Shown here one piece after another: positions 1-8,079 of a stretch of DNA of 64,000 nucleotides (positions are counted from its first letter, which is position 1; each line of letters starts with the position of its first letter). The notes beneath the pieces were generated by a model. The model saw only the letters and a program-made list of their open reading frames with translations. It was not told the origin of the DNA and ran no database searches. Made by a program: the position numbers and the translations under genes. The DNA is from Pseudoduganella sp. (lineage in GTDB: Bacteria; Pseudomonadota; Gammaproteobacteria; Burkholderiales; Burkholderiaceae_D), in NCBI GenBank assembly GCA_021323265.1, contig JAJTCO010000009.1, forward strand, positions 1 through 64,000, given 5' to 3'.

Positions 1-1
1 C

Positions 2-874
2 TACACCAGCGAGATCAGCCTGATCATCGGCCCGACCAAGGATATCCCTGCGCCGGACGTCAACACCAACGAACAGGTGATGGCATGGATGATGGACTCT
101 TACGCCATGATCGAAGGCAACCTGTCGACCGGCGTCGTGACCGGCAAGCCGATCTCGATGGGCGGCTCGCTGGGCCGTCGCGAAGCGACCGGCCGCGGTG
201 TGTTCGTCACCGGCCGTGAAGCGGCTGCCAAGCGCGGCGTGGCCATTGCCGGCGCACGCATCGCCATCCAGGGTTTCGGCAACGTGGGCGGCATCGCTGC
301 CAACATGTTCGCTGAAGCCGGCTCCAAGATCATCGCAGTGCAGGATCACACCGGCACCGTGGTGAACCAGGGCGGCCTGGACGTGGCGCAGCTGCACAAG
401 CACGTGGCCGAAACCGGCGGCGTCGCCGGCTTCCCGGGCGCGGAAGCGACCCTGGACCGCGACTCCTTCTGGGGCATCGAGTCCGACATCCTGGTTCCGG
501 CAGCGCTGGAACAGCAGATCACCGCCAAGAACGCAGGCCAGATCCGCACCAAGATCATCCTGGAAGGCGCGAACGGCCCGACCACTCCGGAAGCGGACGA
601 CATCCTGAACGACAAGGACATCCTGATCGTTCCTGACGTCCTGTGCAACGCCGGCGGCGTGACCGTTTCCTACTTCGAGTGGGTGCAGGACTTCTCCTCC
701 TTCTTCTGGAGCGAGGAAGAAATCAATGCACGCCTGACCCGCATCATGCAGGACGCGTTCAACTCCGTGTGGGAAGTATCGCAAGAGAAGAAGGTTTCGC
801 TGCGCACCGCGACCTTCATCCTGGCATGCACCCGCGTGCTGGCTGCGCGCGAAGTACGTGGCCTCTACCCGTAA
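2..874 (+). CDS. gdhA: Glutamate dehydrogenase, C-terminal part (5' end outside window)
   Basis: The frame is open from the first bases of the window, so only the C-terminal 290 residues are present. The enzyme interconverts glutamate and 2-oxoglutarate plus ammonia using NAD(P). The visible part holds the conserved [18 protein letters not shown] stretch that joins the substrate domain to the dinucleotide domain. It also has the Rossmann motif IQGFGNVG and the downstream [12 protein letters not shown] block, both typical of the Glu/Leu/Phe/Val dehydrogenase family. The protein ends GLYP at the usual family C-terminus, and a strong terminator follows. The catalytic lysine region lies upstream of the window. 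Identification is secure; NAD versus NADP preference cannot be read here. Confidence 0.95.
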   Translation, partial: YTSEISLIIGPTKDIPAPDVNTNEQVMAWMMDSYAMIEGNLSTGVVTGKPISMGGSLGRREATGRGVFVTGREAAAKRGVAIAGARIAIQGFGNVGGIAANMFAEAGSKIIAVQDHTGTVVNQGGLDVAQLHKHVAETGGVAGFPGAEATLDRDSFWGIESDILVPAALEQQITAKNAGQIRTKIILEGANGPTTPEADDILNDKDILIVPDVLCNAGGVTVSYFEWVQDFSSFFWSEEEINARLTRIMQDAFNSVWEVSQEKKVSLRTATFILACTRVLAAREVRGLYP

Positions 875-916
875 TCAAACATCAAGCCGGGCGCCTGCGT
901 AGCGCCCTGCAACACA

Positions 917-955
917 CGCCCGCACAGGCTAAACTGGCCTGTAGCGGGCGTTTTT
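917..955 (+). terminator. Rho-independent terminator after gdhA
   Basis: The arm CGCCCGC plus ACAGGC (917-929) pairs with GCCTGT (937-942) and GCGGGCG (944-950), leaving one bulged A at 943 and a 7-nt loop. Five T residues follow at 951-955. It sits between gdhA and the malic enzyme and separates the two transcripts. Confidence 0.85.
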
Positions 956-976
956 CGCAGAATAAAAGGAGAAGCA

Positions 977-2209
977 ATGAGCAGTCTTGAACAGAAGGCA
1001 CTGGAGTATCACCGGGCCGGCACGCCAGGCAAGCTGGCAATCGCCGTGACCAAGAGCGTCAGCAGCCAGGACGACCTGGCGCTGGCCTACTCGCCCGGCG
1101 TGGCCGCGCCTTGCGTGGAAATCGCGCGCGACCCTGCGCTGGCCTACGAATACACCGCCAAGGGCAACCTGGTGGGCGTGATCACCAACGGTTCGGCCGT
1201 GCTTGGCCTGGGCAATATCGGCGCGCTGGCCGGCAAGCCTGTCATGGAAGGCAAGTCCGTGCTGTTCAAGAAGTTCGCCGGCATCGACTCGTTCGACATC
1301 GAGCTCGACGAAACCGATCCGGACAAGCTGGTCGACATCATCGCCGCGATGCACCCGACCTTCGGCGGCATCAACCTGGAAGACATCAAGGCACCGGAGT
1401 GCTTCTACATCGAGCGCAAGCTGCGCGAACGCCTGTCGATTCCGGTCTTCCACGACGACCAGCACGGCACCGCCATCGTGGTCGGCGCCGGCATGCTGAA
1501 CGCGGTGGAAATGACCGGCCGCGACATCGCCGACGTGAAGATCGTCTGCTCCGGCGCCGGCGCCGCTGCCATCGCCTGCCTGGAACTGCTGGTCGACATC
1601 GGCGCGCGCCGCGAGAACATCTTCGTGTGCGACTCCAAGGGCGTGCTGACCAAGGCGCGCAACCTGAGCGGCGAGAAAGCCGACTGGGCGCAGGACACCA
1701 GCGCCAGCACCCTGTCCGACGTAATGGAAGGCGCGGACGTCTTCCTCGGCGTTTCCGGTCCCGGCGTGCTGTCGCAAAGCGACGTGCAGCGCATGAAGAA
1801 GCAGCCGATCGTCTTCACCCTGGCCAATCCGGAGCCGGAACTGCGCCCCGAACTGGTGCGCGAAGTGGCGCCGGACGCGATCATCGCCACCGGCCGTTCG
1901 GACTACCCGAACCAGATCAACAACGCGCTGTGCTTCCCTTACCTGTTCCGCGCCGCACTCGACACCGGCGCCACCACCATCAACCAGGAAATGAAACGCG
2001 CCTGCGTGACCGCCCTGGCCGGCCTGGCACACAGCGATGCGCGCTTCGGCAAGGACTACGTGGTGCCCGGCCTGCTGGACGACCGCCTGCTGCCGACCGT
2101 CACGCCCAAGATCGCCCAGGCAGCCATGCGCAGCGGCGTGGCGCGCAAGGAACTGGACATGACGGCCTACTTCGAGCGCCTGGAAGCGCTCGGCAAGACC
2201 CTGCTGTAA
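977..2209 (+). CDS. Malic enzyme, stand-alone form (oxaloacetate-decarboxylating)
   Basis: Oxidatively decarboxylates malate to pyruvate with NAD(P). The 410 residues cover the N-terminal malic domain ([11 protein letters not shown], then the [13 protein letters not shown] block) and the NAD-binding domain with [12 protein letters not shown]. The metal/substrate region DDQHGTA and the late motif [12 protein letters not shown] are also present. In many proteobacteria this enzyme (MaeB) is about 760 residues with a C-terminal phosphotransacetylase-like domain. Here the frame stops cleanly after the malic part, as in Bacillus YtsJ-type enzymes, so the regulatory domain is absent. The start is supported by AAGGAG about 5 nt before ATG. 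It converges with the downstream ABC permease with a 1-nt gap. Confidence 0.93.
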   Translation: MSSLEQKALEYHRAGTPGKLAIAVTKSVSSQDDLALAYSPGVAAPCVEIARDPALAYEYTAKGNLVGVITNGSAVLGLGNIGALAGKPVMEGKSVLFKKFAGIDSFDIELDETDPDKLVDIIAAMHPTFGGINLEDIKAPECFYIERKLRERLSIPVFHDDQHGTAIVVGAGMLNAVEMTGRDIADVKIVCSGAGAAAIACLELLVDIGARRENIFVCDSKGVLTKARNLSGEKADWAQDTSASTLSDVMEGADVFLGVSGPGVLSQSDVQRMKKQPIVFTLANPEPELRPELVREVAPDAIIATGRSDYPNQINNALCFPYLFRAALDTGATTINQEMKRACVTALAGLAHSDARFGKDYVVPGLLDDRLLPTVTPKIAQAAMRSGVARKELDMTAYFERLEALGKTLL

Positions 2210-2210
2210 C

Positions 2211-3395
2211 TTACACGCCCAGCACGTAGCGTTCGCTGCCCATCCTGCGGGTGGCAAACGCTACCGCCGCGCCGGCCAGCAGCAACGGCAAGGCGCAGGC
2301 CAGCAGGTAAGGCGTCAGGCCCAGCGACTGCCCGGTAGCCATGGCCTGGAACATGGTCTGGTTGCCCAGCAGCGGCACCGCGTACATCCAGTCCTGCGTG
2401 GTCAGCTCCAGCGCCGGCACGATGAACACCGGCAGCATCGGGATCAGCGTCACGAGACCGGCCGTGGTTTGCGCTTCCTTGAAGGTGCGCGAGTTCATCG
2501 CCATCGCGATCTGCACCGCACCCACCATCAGGCACAATGGAATGGCGCTTGCGATCACCAGCAGCAGCATCGGCACGTCCACCCGCCACGACAGGCCAAT
2601 CTCCTCCAGCGGCAGGTATTTCAGCACGGCGTGCGCCACCGACAGCTCGAACGCCAGGCCGATGGCGGCCAGCACCGATGCGGTCAGCCACTTGCCCACC
2701 ACCAGGTCGAACGCGCTCATGGGTTGGGAAATCAGCACTTCGAGCGAACGTCGCTCGCGCTCGCCGGCGGTGCTGTCGATGGCCGCGGCCAGGCCGAAGA
2801 AGCAGACCGGCGCGAAGAACATGCCAAGGAACATGCCGATGCGCGTGTTCGAGCGCGTGACGCCGTCGGCGGTGTCGTAGCGCTGCAGCGCCAGCGGCGA
2901 CAGCGTGGCCGGCGAGACGCCGTGCGCCAGCAGGCGCGCGCCGGCGATGCCGCTGCTGTATTCGCGCAGCATGGTTTCCAGTTCGCGCCGCTGCGAGGCC
3001 TTTTCCACAGAGGAGTCGAACCACAGTTCGAGCGGCGCCGGGCGCAGTTCATCGTAGTATTCGCCGAACTTGTCGCCCAGCTTCAGCACCGCCGCCATCT
3101 TCTTCTGGGCCAGCAGCTTGCCGATGTCCGCTTCGCTCATGGCGTCGCTGGGGGTGACGTTGACGTTCTTCTGGGTCAGGTAGCTCACCAGGTTGGGCGC
3201 CTGGGCCGCGCCCACCACCACGATGTCGATGCCGGCGCGCTCGGTGCGCGTGCCGCGCTCGATCTGCATGTGCAGCATGAAGCCGACCATGGCCGGGTAG
3301 AAGAACACGAACATGAGCATCAGGTTCAGCGTGCGCTTGTCGCGCAGCGCCTCGACCAGCTCCTTTTTCATTATCACCAAAAACTGCGGCATCAT
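2211..3395 (-). CDS. ABC-2 family permease (NatB-like)
   Basis: Membrane subunit of an ABC exporter. The 394-residue protein starts with a cytoplasmic KKELVEALRDKRT segment and one transmembrane helix. A large extracytoplasmic region (about residues 45-170) follows, then five or so hydrophobic segments in the C-terminal half. This is the layout of the NatB/ABC-2 sodium-extrusion-type permeases. The segment GERERRSLEVLISQPMS before the helices is typical of the family. Its start overlaps the end of the ATPase gene by 4 nt (ATGA), so the two are translationally coupled. Substrate is not shown by the sequence; Na+ or a small toxic compound is possible. Confidence 0.85.
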   Translation of the reverse strand: MMPQFLVIMKKELVEALRDKRTLNLMLMFVFFYPAMVGFMLHMQIERGTRTERAGIDIVVVGAAQAPNLVSYLTQKNVNVTPSDAMSEADIGKLLAQKKMAAVLKLGDKFGEYYDELRPAPLELWFDSSVEKASQRRELETMLREYSSGIAGARLLAHGVSPATLSPLALQRYDTADGVTRSNTRIGMFLGMFFAPVCFFGLAAAIDSTAGERERRSLEVLISQPMSAFDLVVGKWLTASVLAAIGLAFELSVAHAVLKYLPLEEIGLSWRVDVPMLLLVIASAIPLCLMVGAVQIAMAMNSRTFKEAQTTAGLVTLIPMLPVFIVPALELTTQDWMYAVPLLGNQTMFQAMATGQSLGLTPYLLACALPLLLAGAAVAFATRRMGSERYVLGV

Positions 3396-4126
3396 GCTGC
3401 GATCCCCTCTTCCGTGCCGACCAGGTGGACGAAGGCGTCTTCCAGGTTGGCGATTCCAGTCTGTTCACAAAGTTGCACGGGCGTGCCTTGCGCCACCGTG
3501 CGGCCATTGGCGATGACGATCACGTCGTCGCACAGGTGCGTCACCTCCTGCATCACATGGGTGGCCAGGATGATGCAGCAGCCCTCCTCGCGCAGCTTGA
3601 CCAGCGCGCGGCGCAAGGCGCGCGTGCTCATCACGTCCAGCCCGCGCGTCGGTTCGTCCAGCAGCAGGTTGCGCGGGCGGTGCAGCAGGGTGCGCGCCAG
3701 GGCCACCTTGATGCGCTGGCCCTGCGAGAAGCCCTTGCAGTTGCGGTCCATGAACTCGCCCAGGCCGAGCAGCTCGCTCACTTCCTCGATGCGGCGCTTG
3801 ATGGCCGCCTTGTCCATGCGGTTGATCTGGCCGAAATACTCCAGGTATTCGCGCGTGGTCAGGCGTTCGTACAGCCCGAACTGGTCGGTCAGCAGGCCGA
3901 TGCTGCGGCGCGCGCCCATCGGGTCGCGGTCCGGGTCGATGCCGTCGATGCTGACCGCGCCGCGGTCGCGCTTGAGCAGGCCGACCAGGGTGCGCATCAG
4001 CGTCGTCTTGCCGGCACCGTTGGGGCCCAGCAGCGCCGTGGCGCGGCCGTCGGCAACGCTGAAGCTCACGCCTGCCAGCGCGGCAAAGTCGCCAAAGCTC
4101 TTGTGTACGTCTTCTACTTGGATCAT
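3392..4126 (-). CDS. ABC transporter ATP-binding protein (NatA-like)
   Basis: ATPase partner of the adjacent NatB-like permease. The 244 residues carry Walker A GPNGAGKTT (34-42), a variant signature FSQGQ (133-137) where LSGGQ is usual, and Walker B LLLDEPT (154-160). A drug/sodium-exporter style RGLD follows. It is the third gene of a minus-strand operon, 12 nt downstream of the S33 hydrolase gene, and overlaps the permease by 4 nt. The FSQGQ variant is common in NatA-type ATPases and is not a sign of inactivity. Confidence 0.9.
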   Translation of the reverse strand: MIQVEDVHKSFGDFAALAGVSFSVADGRATALLGPNGAGKTTLMRTLVGLLKRDRGAVSIDGIDPDRDPMGARRSIGLLTDQFGLYERLTTREYLEYFGQINRMDKAAIKRRIEEVSELLGLGEFMDRNCKGFSQGQRIKVALARTLLHRPRNLLLDEPTRGLDVMSTRALRRALVKLREEGCCIILATHVMQEVTHLCDDVIVIANGRTVAQGTPVQLCEQTGIANLEDAFVHLVGTEEGIAA

Positions 4127-4138
4127 GTGTGCGTCCTT

Positions 4139-5572
4139 TCAGGGTTTGGCGCCGGCGTGGCCAAGCTGGAACGGGATGGGCGCGATCTCGCGCAGGCAGC
4201 CGCTGTCGACGTTCGCTTCCGGCTTGTCGAGAAAATCGCGCATCAGGCGCGGTACGCAGCCCAGGCGCGACACGCCGTGGCCCGCGTTGGCGACCACGAT
4301 ATGCTTGGCCTTGGCCATGGCTTTGGCCGCGCTTTCGGCGCGGCGCGGCGGCGTGATCGGATCGTACGCGCCGGACAGCAGCAGCGTGGGGGCGGCAATC
4401 TGCGACACCGCCTGCTGCGGCGCGGCCGGCACCTTGAGCAGCGGACAGGCGTCGGCAATGCGGGCGGCGTGGCCGCGCATGAACGAGCCGCGTTCGTCGG
4501 CGCTGCGCACCTCATCGGTCAGGCGCGGCACGTCCTCGCTGCAGACCACGGCCAGATAGAGCGGCATGGAGATCAGCCCTTCCGGCGAGTAGTCGCTGGT
4601 GGCGTAGGAGCGCGCCAGGAACGGGCCCCAGTTGCCTTCATAGGCGCTGTGGATGATGTACGGCAGGCGCTGGCTGTCCTGCGGCGAATACAGCGCGCCA
4701 TGGATGACGGAGACGAAACGCAGGTTGCCCAGCGTGAGCTTCATGCGCTTGCGGCTGCGCGGATGGGCGAAATCGAGCTTGACCGCGCCGGCGTCGACCC
4801 GCGCCAGCAGCGTCTCGAATTCCTTGGCCAGCTGCGGATAGGCCTGGGCGCAGGCCTTGTCCTCGGCGCAGCGTTTGAAGATGCCTTCCAGCGCCAGCTG
4901 CGCGTCCTGCGCGGCGGCCGGGATCACCTGCTCCGGCGCGGCCACGCCGTCCAGGATCAGGGTGCGCACGCTGGCCGGGTAGCTGCGCGCATAGTGCTGG
5001 CCGAGACGGGTGCCGTAGGAGCCGCCGAAGACGTTCACCTTGCCGTAGCCCAGCGCCAGGCGCACCTGTTCGATGTCGGCGGCGGCGTTGGCCGTGCTGT
5101 AGAGGCCAAGCGGCTGCTTGATGGCCGCCAGGCACTTGCCCAGCGCTTCCTTCATCTCGCTGTCGGTGTCGGCGTCGCCCACCTGCTGCTCACTGCAGCG
5201 CAGCTTGCCGGACAGGCCTGTGCCGCGCTGGTCGATGAAGACGATGTCGCGCGTGGCGCGCATGCGCTTGAAGGCCGATTCCAGCAGCATCACCACGTCC
5301 GATCCGGCCTCCCCCGGTCCGCCCGCCAGCACGAACACCGGATCGCTGTTGGGTACGGGACGGAAGGCAGGCGCCACCGCGACGTGCAGCTTGAGCTGGC
5401 CCGCCTCCTTGCGCTGCGGGTCCAGCGGCACATTGATATCGTGGCAGCGCAACGCTTCTTCGCTGCCGCGCAGGTGGCAACCGCGCCCCGGCTGCGCCGC
5501 AGCCTTGGCGTCGACCGCCAGCAACACGCCCAGCGTCAGGACGAGCGCCGTCCATGAAATACGCAATTTCAT
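4139..5572 (-). CDS. Secreted alpha/beta hydrolase, peptidase S33 / TAP-like family
   Basis: A 477-residue exported alpha/beta-fold hydrolase of the tripeptidyl-/prolyl-aminopeptidase group. The N-terminus is a signal peptide ending near AKA-AAQ. The oxyanion region is LAGGPGEAGS (82-91). The nucleophile elbow is GGSYGT with Ser185, followed by candidate Asp404 (GAYDPITPP) and His432 (GHGVSR), giving a complete triad. Several Cys residues fit a disulfide-bonded periplasmic protein. I chose the ATG at 5572 because AAGGAG lies just upstream and the signal peptide begins there; longer readings add an implausible Cys/Arg-rich leader. It lies 25 nt downstream of the DUF2812 gene and 12 nt upstream of natA, so it is probably co-transcribed. 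The peptide substrate is unknown. Confidence 0.85.
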   Translation of the reverse strand: MKLRISWTALVLTLGVLLAVDAKAAAQPGRGCHLRGSEEALRCHDINVPLDPQRKEAGQLKLHVAVAPAFRPVPNSDPVFVLAGGPGEAGSDVVMLLESAFKRMRATRDIVFIDQRGTGLSGKLRCSEQQVGDADTDSEMKEALGKCLAAIKQPLGLYSTANAAADIEQVRLALGYGKVNVFGGSYGTRLGQHYARSYPASVRTLILDGVAAPEQVIPAAAQDAQLALEGIFKRCAEDKACAQAYPQLAKEFETLLARVDAGAVKLDFAHPRSRKRMKLTLGNLRFVSVIHGALYSPQDSQRLPYIIHSAYEGNWGPFLARSYATSDYSPEGLISMPLYLAVVCSEDVPRLTDEVRSADERGSFMRGHAARIADACPLLKVPAAPQQAVSQIAAPTLLLSGAYDPITPPRRAESAAKAMAKAKHIVVANAGHGVSRLGCVPRLMRDFLDKPEANVDSGCLREIAPIPFQLGHAGAKP

Positions 5573-5597
5573 TGAAAACTCCTTGAATTGAAAGGTT

Positions 5598-6116
5598 TTA
5601 CGGCTGGTGCAGGCTGCGCAGGCGCCGCACCAGGCGCCCAATGCAGTAAATGCCCAGCGCGACGGTCGCCATGCCGAAGGCCAGCTTGCCCGGCGCATTG
5701 GCCAATTGCTCGGGGAAGCGCAGCACGGTAACTGGCAAGGCCACGGCCAGCGGCACGGCGAACAGCCAGATCAGCTGCCTGTACTTGCGCGCCATCGATT
5801 CCGCGTCGGTGAAGATCTCCGCCACGCGCACGCTGTGCGATGGCGCGCGCCAGAACTGCCAGCCCAGCGCTTCGTCGACGCGCTCCCAGCCCGCATCCTG
5901 GAACAGCTGCAGGTAATGCTGGTCGGTGCGCGTCAGGCGGAAGTCGATGCGATACGTGACGTCGGCCGGTTGGCCGCGCCGGAATATGAAAACGGTGCGC
6001 AGGCAGCTGACGCGCTGCAGGTGCCAGCCCTCGCGCGCCATTTGCCCCAGCCAGCGCTCGATCGCATGATCGGCGTCATCCCAGAACCACCTGATTTTCC
6101 AGACAAGCTGTTTCAT
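5598..6116 (-). CDS. DUF2812 family membrane protein
   Basis: A 172-residue protein with an N-terminal soluble region (WKIRWFWDDADHAIERWL-type opening, then aromatic-rich strands) and two hydrophobic helices near residues 130-165. This is the DUF2812 architecture. In other bacteria these genes often sit directly behind a PadR-family repressor gene and act with it, by a mechanism that is not established. Here it is the first gene of the operon but no PadR gene is adjacent, although a PadR-like palindrome lies 15 nt before its start. It may serve as an auxiliary to the downstream exporter; that is inference only. Confidence 0.75.
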   Translation of the reverse strand: MKQLVWKIRWFWDDADHAIERWLGQMAREGWHLQRVSCLRTVFIFRRGQPADVTYRIDFRLTRTDQHYLQLFQDAGWERVDEALGWQFWRAPSHSVRVAEIFTDAESMARKYRQLIWLFAVPLAVALPVTVLRFPEQLANAPGKLAFGMATVALGIYCIGRLVRRLRSLHQP

Positions 6117-6130
6117 ATATCGGCCATCGC

Positions 6131-6149
6131 TATATCGATGTCCGATATA
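6131..6149 (-). promoter_or_regulatory. Perfect palindrome, probable operator of the DUF2812-natAB operon
   Basis: TATATCG (6131-6137), five spacer bases, then CGATATA (6143-6149): a perfect 7+7 inverted repeat in an AT-rich patch 15 nt upstream of the DUF2812 start. A degenerate second copy (ATATCG...CTATA) adjoins it at about 6117-6135. Palindromes of the ATATCG/CGATAT type are typical in front of PadR-regulated DUF2812 operons, so I infer a PadR-family site. No PadR gene is in the window. Confidence 0.6.
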
Positions 6150-6170
6150 TTAGCATTTAAGTAAAGCTTG

Positions 6171-8003
6171 TCAATGCCCCCTGCGCTCGGCGATCCAATC
6201 TTCCACCACGCGCTCGAGCACCGTCATCGGCAAGGCGCCGTGGCTCAGGATCTCGTGGTGGAACGCTTTCAGGTCGAACTTGTCGCCCAGTTCCTGGCGC
6301 GCGTGTTCGCGCAGTCCGAGGATGGTCAGCATGCCCACCTTGTAAGCCAGGGCCTGGCCGGGCGCCACGAAGTAGCGCTCCACTTCGACCGTCACCTCCT
6401 TCTGCGCCATGCCCGTGTGCTGCATCATGTAGGCGATGGCTTGCTCGCGCGACCAGCGCTTGTAGTGGATGCCGGTATCGACCACCAGGCGCACGGCGCG
6501 CATCATCTCGTCGCGCAGGCGGCCCAGCTGGTCAAGCGGATCGGGCGTCAGTCCCATCTCCGACGCAAGGCGCTCGGCGTAAAGGCCCCAGCCTTCCTGG
6601 TAGGCGGAGAACGACATGACACGCCGGAAGAACGGCACGCCCTTCAGTTCCTGCGCGATCGACACCTGGAAATGGTGGCCCGGCATGACCTCGTGGAACA
6701 CGGTGCTGCGCATGCCGAAGCGCGGGATATCGCCCATCGAGCGCAAATTCGCATAGAACACGCCGGGACGCGTGCCATCCATGGCGCCTGGAATGTAATA
6801 GGCGCTGGGCGCGGTGGCGCCCGACTGGGCCGGCGCCGCGCGCACTTCGATCGCGGCCTTGGGGTGGATGCTGAAGGCGTCGGCCAGCTTCTGGTCCGCC
6901 TCGCGCACGATGGCCCGGTACTCTTCCAGCATGGCCTTGCGCCCGGCCTCCGTATCCGGGAAGCGGTACTGCGGATCGCGCAGCAGTTGCTGCATGCGTT
7001 CGCCGACCGTGCCCTCATCCCTGCCCTGCTGCCGCAGCAGCCTGTCCATGATGCCGCCGATGCGTTCGACGTCGGCCAGCCCCAGTTCGTGCACGCGCTG
7101 CGGGGTCAGGTTGGTCGACGTGTGATGGCGCACGCACCAGGCATAGTATTCGTCGCCGTGCGGCAGCGACCAGGCGCCTTCGTTGCGCACGACGCGTCCC
7201 TGCAGGTCGACGAAATGGCGTATCAGTTCCGCGTAGGCCGGATAGACGCTGTTGCGGATGGCGTCGGCCACCCCTTGCAGCAGCTCGGCGCGCACCTTCT
7301 CGCTCATGTCCGACAGCGGGATCGCGTCGAGCTTGGCCTTGAAGGTGGTGTAGAGCATGTTCTCGCGCGCCGGGCGGCCGGCAAAGCCATGCATCTGCAG
7401 CAGCACCTTCTCGACCAGGAATTGCGGCGGCTGGATGCCCGCCGCTTCCTGCGCGCGCAGGAAGCGCACCAGTTGCTCGAACTTGAGCGGGAACTTCTGC
7501 AGGCGGGCGATATAGTCCTCGGCCTCGCCGCGCGTGGTGACCTGGTGCACGTCGGCCAGGAACTCCGGCAGTGCGCTTTGCAGGCCGTGCATCTGGTTGA
7601 CCGGGAAGTCGTGCAGGTAGAAGCGCGCGCCCTCGAGATGGTTGGACAGGTAGTAATGCAGCGTATCGTAGGACAGCTGGGCCTCGCGTCCCAGGTCCTT
7701 GCGGTCGTAGCGCTCGAGCATGGCAAGGTTGTCGCGCATGTCCTGCTGGATCTCCAGCTTGTGCTCGGGCGACTCGTCGTCCAGGCGCGTACTGTGGACG
7801 TCGAGCCAACCCGGCAGCACGCGCAGTGTCGACATCATTTCCGGGCTTTTCAGCGCCGCCGAGGCGAAGGCGCGCATGTAGAACCACTCCAGCTTGAGCG
7901 GCTTGGTGTACCACGTTTGCGTCAGCAGCAAAGCGCCAGCGCACAGGGCCGCGGTAGCGCCGGTCAGTCCCCAGACGGCGATTTTCTTGGTATTGATCTC
8001 CAT
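6171..8003 (-). CDS. DUF885 family protein, probable zinc carboxypeptidase-like enzyme
   Basis: A 610-residue protein anchored by one N-terminal transmembrane helix (about residues 10-28). The rest is the largely helical DUF885 fold, distantly related to M32/M3-type metallopeptidases. The signature HEVMPGHH (437-444) contains the HExxPGHH zinc-binding arrangement expected for the family, and the downstream QEGWGLYAERLASEMG supplies further acidic and aromatic active-site residues. It lies alone, divergent from the S9 peptidase gene with about 76 bp between the starts. The substrate is not determined for most family members; peptide hydrolysis is the usual assumption. Confidence 0.82.
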   Translation of the reverse strand: MEINTKKIAVWGLTGATAALCAGALLLTQTWYTKPLKLEWFYMRAFASAALKSPEMMSTLRVLPGWLDVHSTRLDDESPEHKLEIQQDMRDNLAMLERYDRKDLGREAQLSYDTLHYYLSNHLEGARFYLHDFPVNQMHGLQSALPEFLADVHQVTTRGEAEDYIARLQKFPLKFEQLVRFLRAQEAAGIQPPQFLVEKVLLQMHGFAGRPARENMLYTTFKAKLDAIPLSDMSEKVRAELLQGVADAIRNSVYPAYAELIRHFVDLQGRVVRNEGAWSLPHGDEYYAWCVRHHTSTNLTPQRVHELGLADVERIGGIMDRLLRQQGRDEGTVGERMQQLLRDPQYRFPDTEAGRKAMLEEYRAIVREADQKLADAFSIHPKAAIEVRAAPAQSGATAPSAYYIPGAMDGTRPGVFYANLRSMGDIPRFGMRSTVFHEVMPGHHFQVSIAQELKGVPFFRRVMSFSAYQEGWGLYAERLASEMGLTPDPLDQLGRLRDEMMRAVRLVVDTGIHYKRWSREQAIAYMMQHTGMAQKEVTVEVERYFVAPGQALAYKVGMLTILGLREHARQELGDKFDLKAFHHEILSHGALPMTVLERVVEDWIAERRGH

Positions 8004-8079
8004 GCGCGGAATATTACAGTATCATCCCCGTTTGCCGGCGACCAAGCTGGCAGATTTGATAACAGACCGGAGATCCCGA

